Below are positions 11,101 to 23,319 of a stretch of DNA of 64,000 nt, piece by piece (the stretch's first letter is position 1; each line of letters starts with the position of its first letter). The notes under the pieces are model-generated. The model ran no database searches, was not told where the DNA came from, and worked only from the letters and a program-made list of their open reading frames with translations. Location of the stretch: assembly GCA_003586115.2 (NCBI GenBank), contig QVOM02000074.1:2359870-2423869 (forward strand), in the 5' to 3' direction. Position numbers and translations under genes: made by a program. The stretch is from Salvator merianae. Its lineage: Eukaryota; Chordata; Lepidosauria; Squamata; Teiidae.

Positions 11101-12843
11101 CTTCTTTTCTTTTTTACTATTTTTTTTTATTTTTAGATATATAAAATTACACTAAATGATTCATGATTCTTCAACTAACATTTTTAACTACCGACTTCCT
11201 ACTTCTTCCCAGATTTCTTCTATATTTCATACCCCCCAACCACCCAGTTCTTTTCTTCTACCAATAATTTTCTTTCCTCTTCATTCTTTCAGTCCAGCAA
11301 CAAACACCAGCCCACTTTCCAGGTCCGCTTTCCAATTCTTGCAAAAGGTCAATAGAGGGTTTCCAGTTTTTATAAAAATCTATCCACTGTTTTATTTCTC
11401 AGTAAATTATTATATTTATCCATTCTCAGCAAGCTCTCAAAATCTTCTTCTCATATCAGTCTTTCACTAATTCAGCTTCTGCCCATTATTCTGCTAAGCC
11501 ACTTCTTAAGTTGCTCCATCTGGCTCCTTCAGTTCTTTTTTCCCCTTTTCCTCCAGTCCTTTCCATATTTGAACCAAAATTTTTGCATCTTATTCACAGA
11601 TTTCAGTCTGAGTCTTTGCTGATTCCAAATAAAGATTGCTTCTTTTACTGTTCACCTCATATACTGTTTCTCCCTTGTAAGATTTTTCCCGAGGCTTCCT
11701 TCACTGAAAAAGTAGAACCTTGAGCTGTTGCTAGTAGATATTTACACTGTCTCACTCGAACAATATCTGTTGTAACTTTCCTCACAAGGAATGTTATTAC
11801 ATCCCGTGACACTTTGTCTGTGATAGGTTCAGATGCCTCTATTTGTATTTCTGCCATAAATTTTGTCTGAGGAATTTCTGTGTTAAAGTAGTCCAGTTTC
11901 AAAGCCTTATCCTTTGTTTCATGAAGCTCAGTGCGTATAACACCTATTTCATTTTTAAGGTCTTGTCTTAATCTCTCAAAATTCTGTCCCTGATTTTCAA
12001 AGGATCTATGCAATTCCTGAAAAATAAAGTCCAATTTTTTATGAACAGAAATCATTGGATCTAATTCCAAGGCACATCTCTGTTCTTTTGGCTGTTTGTC
12101 TTTTTCTAGTTTTGACTTTCTCGTTATCATATTTCACAACTTCCCAGATTTAAGATGCAGTAATTCCATCCGCCAGTAAACGTTCCACAGCACTTATGAC
12201 TTAGTCCTCTGAAGAAGCCCTCTACTGGTCATTCACTGTTAAAAGCAATTTTTTTCCCTCTCAGTTGAAGAGAAACAACCGGCGCCATTAATCTTCCCAG
12301 CCTGCTTATCTTAGCTGATAAGGAGCAGTTCCAGTATATTTTAATTAAACACTGAAGACCCCAGTGCATTAGAAAACAAAACTTTGGATGGTTTATCTAA
12401 GGGTTAAAAGCCTTTGCAAATATTTTAGCATCTTGCTGAATTACGATGTTTAAATTTTTGGCATATATTATCCAGGCTGTAATTGTAGTGGGTTTTTTTT
12501 TTTTTTCTTAATATTTATCTTAGGTTTAATATCTTCATAAATTAAAAGAGGATCAGGCGAACTTACTGCCTTTAAAGATGACACACAACATAACACAGGA
12601 ATGTTGTTAATTCTCCTCCAGCTCCATCAGCTCCTTCCGTATGCGGGCTTCCACGAATCCCTCGCTGTCCCCTCTCGGGGGGAGACTTGTTTGGAGATCT
12701 AATGAGGAATCCCTCTGCCTCCCGTCACTCAGGGAGATGAAATCTTCTGACAGAGGGGGTTTGAACTCCCCCCTCTGTCTCCTCACCTTGCGGTTTGCTC
12801 AGAGGAAAAATTCCTCTCAGCAACTACATTCGGCCAACTTCCC
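11101..12843 (-). mobile_element. L1-like ORF1-only (half-L1 type) retrotransposon, copy B
   Basis: A 1743-bp element read on the minus strand, inserted in the L2 copy. Its 5' end reads GGGAAGTTGGCCGAATG, similar to the YY1-site start of L1 elements. The 5' leader is followed by an ORF1-like frame (11657-12130) and a 3' end TTTAGTGTAATTTTATATAT plus an A-rich tail. The flanks are GGAAGRCTTCTT at 12844-12855 and 11089-11100 (one mismatch in 12), a target-site duplication. Over its whole length it matches the element at 40207-41715, including both ends. There is no reverse-transcriptase frame, so it depends on another element for movement. The insertion point in L2 is the same as for the other copy. 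Confidence 0.8.
11657..12130 (-). pseudogene. ORF1-like coiled-coil protein of L1-like element, copy B
   Basis: The frame encodes about 157 residues starting MITRKSKLEKDKQPKEQ. Residues about 30-85 (KKLDFIFQELHRSFENQ ... FERLRQDLKNEIGVIRTEL) have heptad-like spacing and read as a coiled coil. The N-terminus is rich in Lys. It aligns with the 203-residue frame of copy A (40655-41266) over about 150 residues with clear identity (FERLRQDLKNEIG, KDKALKLD, TDK-SRDV). After LQGRNSI the frame stops, and the downstream part present in copy A is lost, so this copy is truncated. The function is inferred by analogy with L1 ORF1 (RNA-binding trimer). I see no RRM domain. Confidence 0.6.
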
Positions 12844-14152
12844 GGAAGACTTCTTAAGGATGGGGTGGACCACTGCCTCTTTAAGGGACAATGGTACAAT
12901 GCCCTCCCCCAGTGAAGCATTGACAACATTTTAGCCATCCCTCCCTGGCTAAATTTAATTAGCCAAGACGGGCAAGGGTCTAGGAGACAGGTGGTAGGCT
13001 GCATTCCTGCAAGCAGCCTGTCCACATCCTCAGACCACAACAACTCAAACTGATCCATCAAAAACTGACAATATGGAGCCCTGGACACCTCTGCAGAATA
13101 CTGTTCAAGTGTGGTATCCAATTCCGAGCGAACCTGTGTGACTTTGTCCCTAAAGTGCCTCATAAAAATGTCACAGTAGATATCCGGGGTCAGTTCAGCC
13201 CCTGACTCCCTATGAGAGGACACCAGGCTATTCACTACCAGGAAAAGTTCTGCGGGATGTGATGGAGGCGGAGAAGTATGTCTTCTTTGCCGCCTTCACT
13301 GCCACGTGGTAGGCTGAATAATGAGCTCTAACTCATGTCTGGTCAGATTTGCTCCGCGATTTTAACCACCAACGCTCCAGTCGTCATCACTCTTAGGTCT
13401 GCATTAAACCATGGAGACCCTTGAGCTCTACCAGCTGGGCGATGACTCTCAGTACCAATAGCGTCAACGACCCGCAAGATCTCCCTGTTCCACAATAGGA
13501 CCAGGGCTTCAACAGGAGCACTGGCCATGCCATCCAGAAAATCCCCTAGAGCATTCAGGAATTCGTCAGATTCCATCTTGTTCCGAGGGCGGGCCATTAC
13601 AATCTGGCCCACACCCTTGTGGTGGACTGGAGTGACTGATAGCCAAAACTTCACCAGATGGTCTGTCCATGACATGGGGCAAATCTCCAAACCCCCAATT
13701 AATGGAGCATTCCCCTTTCCCCCAGTAGCAAACACAAGGTGGTCAAGAGTATGTCCTGCTATGTGTGTTGGGCCAGAGACAAACTGTGAAAGTCCCATGG
13801 TTGTCATGGATCCCATGAGGTCCTGGGCTAGTTTATCAGAGGTTTCCTCGAGGTGGAGGTTGAAACCCCCCAAGACAGGAATGTCTGGGGGCATTCCAAC
13901 ACCAATTCCGAGACCAACTCTGCTAGCCCAGGCAGGGAGGAGGCTGGACAGTGAGGTACACGGTACACCAGCAGTACTCCCAACTTTTCTCTCTCACCCA
14001 AGACCAAGGACAGACACTCGCCACCCTGCCCCACCAGCCTTGACTGGCGTTGTACCAGATAACCTGGGGGGCACAACTGGGTGAGCGCAGGCCCACCCAA
14101 CACCCCCACCCAGGTCTCTGTTATGCACACCAGGTCAGCCCCCTTTGTCATC
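12844..14152 (-). mobile_element. L2 LINE endonuclease and linker segment
   Basis: On the minus strand this is the 5' half of L2 ORF2. Around 13828-14184 lies the start of the APE-type endonuclease (GADLVCITETWV, with the conserved ITETW). 13343-13894 carries its C-terminal half (LGGFNLHLE, corresponding to the GDFN box with Asp changed to Gly; SGPTHIAGHTLDHLVF, with the conserved LDHL). 12783-13235 carries the linker before the RT (SEDVDRLLAGMQPTTCLLDPCPSWLIK, matching the copy at 40.0-40.07 kb). The frames are shifted relative to each other. The right end abuts a CR1 at 14153. Confidence 0.88.
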
Positions 14153-15331
14153 TTTATGACAAAATTACCGGATGGATCGATCACAGAAATGCCATGGACT
14201 TATTATATCTTGACTTAAGCAAAGCATGTGGTAAGATGTCTCATACCATACTTATTGAAAAAATGATCAATTATAGGATCGACGGGACAACTGTTAGGTT
14301 GATTAATAACTGGCTTAGTGATTGTACTCAAAGAGTGGTTCTAAACGGCTTCCCATCCAACTGGAAGAATGTCTCAAGTGGGGTACCGCGAGGCTCTGTC
14401 TTGGGCCCAGTGCTGTTCAACATTTTTATAAATGATCTGGATAAGGGAGTCGAGGGGACGCTGATCAAATTTGCAGATGACACAGAGCTAGGAGGGGTTG
14501 CTCACACTAGGGAGGAGAAGAAAAAGATTCAAAATGATCTGGACAAGCTTGAACAGTGGGCTGAAACTAACAGCATGACATTTAACAGGGAGAAATGCAA
14601 AGTCCTACATCTGGGTAAGAAAAATGACGAAGTCCAATTCAGAATGGGAGGAATCTCGCTGAGCAGCAGCACATGCGAAAAGGATCTGGGTGTACTAGTA
14701 GATCACAGATTAAACATGAGTCAACAGTGTGATGCAGCTGCAAAAAAGGCAAACACTATCCTGAGGTGTATCAAGAGGACCACAGAGTCTAGATCACGAA
14801 AAGTAATTATCCCTCTTTACTTTACCTTGGTCAGACCCCATCTGGAGTACCTTTTCCAGTTCTGGGCACCCCAATTTAAAAAAGACATTGACAAACTGGA
14901 ACAAGTTCAGAGAAGGGCGACCAAAATGGTGAGTGGTCTGCAAACCATGTCCTACAAGGAACGGTTAAAGGATCTAGGAAGTTAGCCTACAGAAGAGAAG
15001 ACTGAGAGGAGACATGATAGCTGTTTTCAAGTATCTGAAGGGCTGTCACAGTGCAGAGGGATTGGTCCTATTCTCACTTGCACAAGAAAGAAGGACTAGA
15101 AACAATGGGATGAAACTTGAAGGGAGTAGATACAGGCTAGATATTAGAAAAAACTTTCTGACAGTAAGGGCAATCAGTCATTGGAACAGGTTACCACAGG
15201 AGGTGGTGGGCTCTCCTTCGCTGGAGGTCTTCCAAGGAGAGACTGGATGGTTTAGTGAATCCTGCATTGAGCAGGGGGTTGAACCCAATGACCCTGGAAG
15301 TCCCTTCCAACTCTATGATTCTATGATTCTG
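14153..15331 (+). mobile_element. CR1 LINE, 3' half with reverse transcriptase and 3' terminus
   Basis: Encodes the CR1 reverse transcriptase from the palm onward: MDLLYLDLSKACGKMSHTIL, SSGVPRGSVLGPVLFNIFIN, KFADDTELGG (the FADD catalytic box), NREKCKVLHLGKK and [19 protein letters not shown]. One long frame covers 14156-14985, then a frameshift leads to 15014-15343 (AVFKYLKGCH). The 3' end is the CR1 hallmark octamer repeat ATTCTATG at about 15311-15331. It is 5'-truncated and begins directly at the L2 boundary, so it probably inserted there. It has a frameshift and is therefore inactive. Confidence 0.92.
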
Positions 15332-16351
15332 GCAGAGGACTGAGAACTAAAGGGTAAACAGAAAAGCAAGTGTAAGTGAGCATTATTTTGTGTGCGTGTG
15401 GAAAAGCCAATTAGGAATGCAAGCTTAATGTGGGGAAAATTTAGATTATAGAAGTCTGGTGTGAGTGCAGCCTTAGTTGAGAATAAGAGGAGACCCATGA
15501 GAAAAAGGATTATCTGTAGAAGCAAAAACTTTTTGCAAAGTGGAATGCTGTCACATCTAAAGGTGGGGCTGGAAGTTAAACCAGGTTGAAGTTTGCCTTT
15601 ATGGGAAGATTAAGGTACAGCTAAAAGCAAAACTTACAGCCCATGTGAATGTGAACCAGAGGAAATTCTTAACCAAAGACACCAGTTTAAAAACATAAGG
15701 GGAACCTTGCTGGATCAGTCCATGGTCCATCTAGTCCAGCATCCTACCTCACACAGTAGCCTATCAATTAATAAAAGGTAAATAAAAAGGCAAAACCTTC
15801 ACCTACGCTTGATTCCCCACAAATGGGTTTTACAGGCATCTTTCCTGTTTTTGCAACCTGGAGGCAGTACCTAGGCATCCATTCTAGTAGCCATTAATAC
15901 ACCTGACCTCCATGAATCTGTCCAATCCATTCTTAAAGCTATCTAGGCTGATTGCTCTCACCACTTCTTCTGGTAAAAAATTCCACAGACCTATGACTCT
16001 CTGGGTGAATAAATACTGTCCCTTGGTTCTAACTCTCCTACCCATCACCTTCATAGAGTGCCCCCCCCCCCATTTCTAGCATTGTGCAATAGAAAAAAGA
16101 ATTTTTCTTTATCCACCTTTTCCATATCATGCATGATTTTATATACTTCAAACAGATTCCTTCTTAAACACTGTCTTTCAAGACTGAAGAGGCCAAGAAG
16201 TTGCAGCCTGATTTCGTAAGGAAGGTGTTCCAGTGCCCTGATCATTCTGATTGTGCTTTTCTGCACCTTCTCCAGTTCCACAATATCTTTTCTGAGGTGA
16301 GGTGACCAGAATTGTACACAATATTCCAAGTGTGGTCTCACCATAGATTTA
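14827..16351. repeat. Tandem duplication, unit 1 (1525 bp)
   Basis: Bases 14827-16351 are repeated immediately at 16352-17875. The copies look nearly identical: I noticed one length change in a C run (11 versus 10 C, near 16061 and 17586) and one substitution pair in GCTATCTAGG/GCTATCCTGG. The unit holds the end of the plus-strand CR1, about 360 bp of unclassified spacer and the first 660 bp of the minus-strand CR1. The breakpoints have only 1-2 bases of shared sequence. Confidence 0.93.
15691..16351 (-). mobile_element. CR1 LINE 3' part, duplicated copy (different CR1 subfamily)
   Basis: A minus-strand CR1. Its 3' end starts at AACATAAGGGGAACCTTGC, then the frame (16051-16419 region) encodes [20 protein letters not shown] and LEKVQKSTIRMIRALEHLPY, the CR1 reverse-transcriptase C-terminus. 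The 3' end differs from the ATTCTATG-ended CR1 next to it. The copy stops at 16351 because that is the duplication junction. The full version is at 17215-19060. Confidence 0.9.
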
Positions 16352-17875
16352 TTGGTCAGACCCCATCTGGAGTACCTTTTCCAGTTCTGGGCACCCCAAT
16401 TTAAAAAAGACATTGACAAACTGGAACAAGTTCAGAGAAGGGCGACCAAAATGGTGAGTGGTCTGCAAACCATGTCCTACAAGGAACGGTTAAAGGATCT
16501 AGGAAGTTAGCCTACAGAAGAGAAGACTGAGAGGAGACATGATAGCTGTTTTCAAGTATCTGAAGGGCTGTCACAGTGCAGAGGGATTGGTCCTATTCTC
16601 ACTTGCACAAGAAAGAAGGACTAGAAACAATGGGATGAAACTTGAAGGGAGTAGATACAGGCTAGATATTAGAAAAAACTTTCTGACAGTAAGGGCAATC
16701 AGTCATTGGAACAGGTTACCACAGGAGGTGGTGGGCTCTCCTTCGCTGGAGGTCTTCCAAGGAGAGACTGGATGGTTTAGTGAATCCTGCATTGAGCAGG
16801 GGGTTGAACCCAATGACCCTGGAAGTCCCTTCCAACTCTATGATTCTATGATTCTGGCAGAGGACTGAGAACTAAAGGGTAAACAGAAAAGCAAGTGTAA
16901 GTGAGCATTATTTTGTGTGCGTGTGGAAAAGCCAATTAGGAATGCAAGCTTAATGTGGGGAAAATTTAGATTATAGAAGTCTGGTGTGAGTGCAGCCTTA
17001 GTTGAGAATAAGAGGAGACCCATGAGAAAAAGGATTATCTGTAGAAGCAAAAACTTTTTGCAAAGTGGAATGCTGTCACATCTAAAGGTGGGGCTGGAAG
17101 TTAAACCAGGTTGAAGTTTGCCTTTATGGGAAGATTAAGGTACAGCTAAAAGCAAAACTTACAGCCCATGTGAATGTGAACCAGAGGAAATTCTTAACCA
17201 AAGACACCAGTTTAAAAACATAAGGGGAACCTTGCTGGATCAGTCCATGGTCCATCTAGTCCAGCATCCTACCTCACACAGTAGCCTATCAATTAATAAA
17301 AGGTAAATAAAAAGGCAAAACCTTCACCTACGCTTGATTCCCCACAAATGGGTTTTACAGGCATCTTTCCTGTTTTTGCAACCTGGAGGCAGTACCTAGG
17401 CATCCATTCTAGTAGCCATTAATACACCTGACCTCCATGAATCTGTCCAATCCATTCTTAAAGCTATCCTGGCTGATTGCTCTCACCACTTCTTCTGGTA
17501 AAAAATTCCACAGACCTATGACTCTCTGGGTGAATAAATACTGTCCCTTGGTTCTAACTCTCCTACCCATCACCTTCATAGAGTGCCCCCCCCCCATTTC
17601 TAGCATTGTGCAATAGAAAAAAGAATTTTTCTTTATCCACCTTTTCCATATCATGCATGATTTTATATACTTCAAACAGATTCCTTCTTAAACACTGTCT
17701 TTCAAGACTGAAGAGGCCAAGAAGTTGCAGCCTGATTTCGTAAGGAAGGTGTTCCAGTGCCCTGATCATTCTGATTGTGCTTTTCTGCACCTTCTCCAGT
17801 TCCACAATATCTTTTCTGAGGTGAGGTGACCAGAATTGTACACAATATTCCAAGTGTGGTCTCACCATAGATTTA
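16352..17875. repeat. Tandem duplication, unit 2 (1524 bp)
   Basis: Second copy of 14827-16351. At its left junction the minus-strand CR1 word CCATAGATTTA is joined directly to the plus-strand CR1 word TTGGTCAGACCCC. At its right end the minus-strand CR1 continues normally into TATAAAGAGGCAC, so this unit retains the original right flank. Confidence 0.93.
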
Positions 17876-19060
17876 TAAAGAGGCACAGTGACACTTGCCG
17901 ACATGTTTTCTATTCCCTTCCTAATTACCCCAGTTTCAAATTTGCTTTTTTCACTGTTGCTGCACACTGGGTTAACACTTTCAATGAGCTGCCAACCAAA
18001 ATTCCAGGAGGCTTTTCCTGGTCTGTCACAGAAAGCTTGGCTCCCATCAGTTTATAGGTTAATTACAGTTGCTAAGATTGAAGTGCATTTGCCACTTCGT
18101 TGCCCACCCACCCAATGTCAAGAGATCTCTTTGGAGCTCTTTACAATCACTTTCCATTTTTACGACCCTGAACAATTTAGTGCCATCCGCAAACTTTCCT
18201 AACTCACTACTTACATTGTTTCTAGATCATTTATGAATAAATTAAAAAGCAGGGCTCGTAACACTGAACCTTGCGGACTCCACTTTTTCCTTCCCTCCAC
18301 ACTGAGAATACTTCATTTATTCTTATTTTCTGTTTCCTGCCCTTTAGCCAGTTACAAATCCAGGACAGGACATGACTGCTGAGTTTATTCAGGAACCTGT
18401 GATGAGGGACTATGTCAAAAGCCTTCTGAAAGTTCAGACAGACAATGTCATCTTTATCCATGTGTTTATTAACATTCTCAAAGAATTCTAACAAGTTTGT
18501 AAAGCATGATTTACCTTTGCAGAAGCCGTGCTAATTTTCTTTCAGTAATGCTTGCTCCTCTGTGTGTACAGTAATTTTATCCTTAGTTATGGTTTCCATC
18601 ACTTTATCTTGAACTGATGTTAAGTTGACCAGTCTGTAATTTCCTGGATCACCCCTGGATCCATTTTTGAAGACTGATGTTACATTTGCCACTCTCCAGT
18701 CTTCAGGCACAGAGTCTGATTTTAGGGAAAGATTATATATTGTTTGCTAGAAGCTCAGCAATTTCACATCTGAATTCTTTAAGAACTCTCAGATGAATGC
18801 CATCTGGTCTTGGTGATTTGTTAGCATTTAGTTTATTAAGACATGCAAGGACCTCCTCCCTGGTTACCTCTATCCAATTTAATTCGGCATATGCCCTCAG
18901 TGAAAATAACAGGCAAAGACTTCATTCAGCCTTTCTGCAATCTCCATGTCCTCTAATTATCCCTTTCTGTCTATAATCATCTAACCTTTCCTTTTTTTGA
19001 TGCCTCCTTGACCTCATTTTCCAAATGCTGGCTAGTATCGTACAGTGTCCTTTAAGACAC
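17215..19060 (-). mobile_element. CR1 LINE, 3' half on minus strand
   Basis: Intact-order CR1 from the 3' end (17215) through the reverse-transcriptase C-terminus (17563-17967: [20 protein letters not shown]) to the palm (18231-18494: DDIVCLNFQKAFDIVPHHRF and WICNWLKGRKQKIRIN). It then passes into the RT N-terminal region up to about 19060. Multiple stops and frameshifts. It faces the plus-strand CR1 at 14153-15331 (3' ends facing each other), with the duplication spanning both. Confidence 0.9.
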
Positions 19061-19489
19061 TATAAATGAAAAAAGTCAGGTGATGTGGAATGTTCACTAT
19101 AGCATAGGGGAGGGGAGAAGAGAGTTGACCATTAGGGAAAGAAAAGACAACTGTGAAAAGAGATGATGAAGAAGTGCTGAAATGAAGAGCCAAGAGTAAG
19201 GGATGAGCTGAAGGAAATTTCAGAAGGTAGATGGCAGTTTCAGTGTGGATTTAAGATGTGGGAGGGACAGCAGGAAATTGACTGGGGAAGACAGCAGAGA
19301 TCTGAACACAAATGTGAAGAAAAAATGCCTTAGAGGAAAGTCCGGAGGTGTATTTGAGTCTGGCAGAAACTGACTGAAGTGACCCTAGAGGGCAGGTCAT
19401 GGGTCTTATATACATGCAATACAATTTTTTTTTTCTAGTTTGGTAGTTATAGGGATTGTTTTGTACTGCACAAAATGAGTTTGTTTCAA
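19061..19489. other. Unclassified purine-rich stretch
   Basis: Purine-rich (GAAG/GGAG words) DNA between CR1 and the Gypsy remnant. I see no frame, RNA or named repeat in it; it may belong to the Gypsy element's 3' part. Confidence 0.3.
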
Positions 19490-22400
19490 GAATAAATCTA
19501 ACACTACCCTGATACTATTATAACCCTCTGTGGGTGGTAAGTCAGTTACAAAATCCATCCAGATGGTGTTCCATGGATGTGGAGACTGTAGCCCTTGTGT
19601 CTTTCCCTGTTATCTTTTGCTCATAACACATACATCACAGCTTTGTACACACAGTTCAATGTCCTATTCTCATTACCTCCCATCAAAATTGTCTTTTTAT
19701 CAGGTGCAACATTTTTACAATGCCAAAATGACCAGCTCATTGAGAACTGTGGCTTTGTTTCAGTATTATAGGTCTCAATGCCTCTTTACTATTTTTGTGG
19801 GTGATAGTGATAGGAACACTCTCTGTTAAACAAACCATGGATTAGTTTTTAGTGTTGCACATATTTGCTGCAACAGTGTATATAACAATCCCGTTGGTGG
19901 GGTGGTGGCCACAGACTTTGGTTCCATGTTGTGACCCCAGGCATAGCTGCTGTGGTCAAATTATAGAGTCAATGACTTCCTCCCACTGGCTGTCATGCTG
20001 AGGAAGTAAAGCCAGGGAGTAGGTCACAAAGTTCTCCCCCCACCCCCCCGAAGCATTTGAGAGTGAAATTGAAGCAGAAGAATTGTCCTTATCAGATTTG
20101 CCTGAGAGTTTATGTAGGGTTCTAATGGTCCCTAGATTTCAATAGTTGGTCCACACTTCAAAAGGGTGTTGTGCCCCTTTGAAATGCTGGCAACCATGCC
20201 ATGAGGATTTGTTGCATGGGGCTTCCTCCTTTTCCAAGACTGGCCAACTGCATTCTGCTAGGGTCAGTTTATGGAAGAATAGGCCCAAGGGAGTAGCTCT
20301 CCTCCTGTGTCCTCTTCCAGCACTGCTTTGACCACCACATCATTCATATCCACCAAAATTATTAGGAGCTTATTTGGGTCAGGATGTGTGAGAATGGGCT
20401 CTGAAGTGAAAAATCATTTGAGTGCCTTGAAGGCTTCTTAGAATTAGAGGGATCAATAAATCTTACTGCTAGATTTGGGAGCAGTTTGCCAGTTAGCTTT
20501 TTCAATTCTTTCTTTTCATATTTAACAAATCAGCTATCTAGGCAAAGTGGAGAATGAATTTTCTAAAAAAGTTGGTGGAGCCCAAGAAGCTTTCTAATTG
20601 CTAATGTGTGTATGGTATCTTCTGCTCTAGCACAACTTTTACTGTTTGGGGGGTCCAATTTGCATTTAGACAATTTGACACATAATTGATTTTCTTTTAG
20701 CTGTGCAGCACTTCATGTACTAAGGCAATATGAGACTCATAATCATTTGCATACATCAGTATGTCCTCTGGATAAGACATCACCCCTTCATACAACAGGT
20801 CATGAATAATTTGATTAAATGCACAAAAAACCTCATCCCTGGTCCTGATCCTCACACAGAGATATGCTTCCCTTAAATCCAGTTTAAAGTAGATCCAGCC
20901 CTGGGATTGTTGGTTCAGCAAGTTATCTGTGAAGGGAAGGAGGTACTGTTGACCACAGATACAACATTGGGGCCTTTGAAGTCAGTGCATAGCCCTACTG
21001 ATCCATCTTTTTTCTGAAAAGCACAGGGGCAATCACTAGAGAGTAGGTAGGGTGGATTAATCCATGCACCAAGTTAATTAATTAATTCCTTAAGGGCAGC
21101 TTGATCTGTTTGGGTCCTAGAATAATGTTTGGGGTTTGGAAGCTTAGAGTCAGTATCTGGTGTCAGTTTCTTGCTTCTCAAACGTATTCTGGTGGAAAGA
21201 TGCCCTCTGGTGTTCCTGCCATATGCCCAAAGAGTGATGCAATGATAGTTGTCTTCAATCACTATCATCAGGGTTGGGCAATTGTGGGCTTCTCCCCAGA
21301 TATGATCTTCCCTTCCTTCCATTTGATCCAAGGCTCACGGAAGCGGAGCCAGTTAAGGCCAAGGTTGACAGGGTATACTAAGGTGGAGGCTACTATGAAC
21401 TGTATAGTTTCCTAGTGCTCCCCTATGCCCAGCGGGAGGTGGGGCTGGGACTGTTCTATGGGCCCCCAGTCATTGTTCAACTGTCTGTTTGAATGAATTG
21501 TATGAAGGATTCAAGCTTTTCTAATTCTAGTCCTGTAGCAATGGCTGGGTATAGTAGACATTTGGAGCATCCTGAGTTAGTTCTACATCCACGCTGTCCC
21601 TCTGAGGTTTTGGATTTGGAACTGTAGAAAACGCTTGGCATATTCATTCACTAGGGTTTCTGGGTACCTTTTAAGTGAGTCCTGCCCTGCAGTACTTTTT
21701 AGAGCAGATTCTCCTAGATTTTCAATAGTTCTTCATCTTCAGGGGTTGCCTGGGTTGATGAGCATAGGGCTATTCCTCAATGGGATTTAACAGCCTACAG
21801 GTGCTTCTGTAAGATGTCAGGGTGTTAGTTGAGATGCTGAGCCTGGGGTCCCAGAAGCAGTGGAGCTGAGAGGTTTTGAAGACAACCAGTGGCTAGGTGT
21901 ACTCCAAGCCCACACTAAAGGCAATGGCAGAGGTCTCTCTCTTCCTCTATGCTGGTCTCTGTCACAGACATGGCTTGCTTTTAGAGTTCCCTTGCAGTCA
22001 TTGAGATTTTGGAGAGCAGGTTCTGATGTTGCTGTGCCTCAGTTTCCCTGGGCCAGATAATCCAATCAGCCAGGGTATTGGGTTAGGGTTTCATCAGTGC
22101 CGAATCTAGGTAAACTGAGTCCAGCTGATCCTGGAAATGCTGGATTCATGTGCCCTCCAACAACTCAGGCACCCTGTTGACTAGTTATTTGAACTCCATG
22201 GTGTATTCAACCACCAACTGTTGCCTTCATCTCAGCTGTTGCAGTTTCTCCAGTGCCTCAGTGTGTCTGAATGGATTCTGATCATAGTACCATATTGGGC
22301 AGCCTGGTATAGGCTGTGGAGGGCACCCCAGTCATAAGTGCTGCTAGGACCCCACCTGAAGCAGTCATGATGAAAAGGAAGCCAGGATGGCATCCACAAG

Positions 22401-22900
22401 AATTGGTTGAAAGATGTCACCAATTCCTCCACCACTTTTTGTGTGTCAAGCAGGATGTTCTGGGTATTCTTCACCTCCACCTATATGACCTGGAACGTCT
22501 CCATTGTTGTTAAGTCCAGGTTCAGCAAGCAGGAGAGTACATCTGTGATCCAGCTGCCTCCACCTGGGCCAAATAGCCCTGTCCCCGAGCCATGATTCTT
22601 CATGCCCCTCACTGTTCCCACAGTCAAAAAACATTGTCTGCGAGAAAGAAAAGACTGGGGTGGTGAACAGCATCTAAGCTGGACAGGGCTGGGCATCAGG
22701 ACCAGAGTCATCCTGGTGCATGCTGTGCTCACAGTCACCTGTTGCGGGAGCAGCAACATAATAACTAGTCCTACCTCCCCTGAATATATGGAGATTCTTG
22801 CATTCAAAAGATAACAGGCTAGGCAATAAACTGAAAGGATTGAAAGAATAGTGAAGCCCATATTAACCTGCAACTTCAATGTTAGCACTCAAAGGGGACT
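19490..22900 (-). mobile_element. Ty3/Gypsy retrotransposon internal region, decayed
   Basis: Domain order on the minus strand fits gag then pol. Near 22050-22600 are gag-like pieces (RIHSDTLRHWRN, and VEYTMEF / VNRVPELLEG when shifts are ignored). At 20697-20921 is reverse transcriptase (GWIYFKLDLREAYLCVRI and EDILMYANDYESHI, where the usual YLDD-type box is altered). At about 19500-19720 is the integrase zinc-finger/core start, with the MDFVTDLPP-type motif readable at 19530-19560. Frames are broken throughout. No paired LTRs of matching orientation were found, so it is an old copy. Confidence 0.75.
20697..20921 (-). pseudogene. Gypsy reverse-transcriptase fragment
   Basis: A 74-codon minus-strand remnant. 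It has the Gypsy palm motif (KLDLREAY: first catalytic Asp in FKLDLR; VRIRTRDEVFCAF, corresponding to the VRIREGDEWKTAF type), followed after a deletion by SYPEDILMYANDYESHIALVHEVL, the region just after the catalytic YLDD box. The usual 35 or so residues between AFN and the box are mostly missing. Non-functional. Confidence 0.8.
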
Positions 22901-23031
22901 GACAGAGACTGTGAGCCAATGGAGACCTTGTGGTTACATCACATAGCCCAGAACAACTCCACCTATTTGTTTAATATGTTGTGTGCTAAAGAGACCTGGA
23001 GTGTTCAAAAGCTTGCTCAACTATTTGTAAC

Positions 23032-23319
23032 TGTCAGGCATGGGATACCTGTCATGAAAAGAAAGGTCAACAAATTCAAACATTCTAAGCAAGGAAAACA
23101 AAGCAGGAAAGTCAGTTAGCTGCTGCAAACAAGAAGGAATGTGCTATAGGTGCATGGCTGAAATAATACATTGCTGCAAAGGGAGAGGAGAAATGTATAT
23201 AAGCATTGTGTTAGCAACCCTCTGTATTTCTGTGCAGATCACTATGCTCTGAATAAAAACTTACTTTCATTCACCTATGAAGTCGTTGATTTTGGCTGGG
23301 ATCAAGGCTGGACACTACA
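23032..23319 (+). mobile_element. Solo LTR (TGTCAGGCATGG family)
   Basis: A 288-bp segment starting TGTCAGGCATGGGATACC and ending GGACACTACA, flanked by GTAAC (23027-23031) and GTAAG (23320-23324), a near-perfect 5-bp duplication. It contains a TATA box (GTATATAAG near 23197) and an AATAAA signal at about 23253-23258, placed as expected for U3-R-U5 on the plus strand. Its 5' start is shared with the LTR at 50429. It is opposite in orientation to the neighbouring Gypsy remnant and so is a separate insertion. Confidence 0.75.

Noticed and set aside
14050..14985. 311-residue reverse-transcriptase-containing frame as a host gene
   Set aside because: The first 35 codons are antisense L2 and the rest is CR1; it is a chance join of two transposons.
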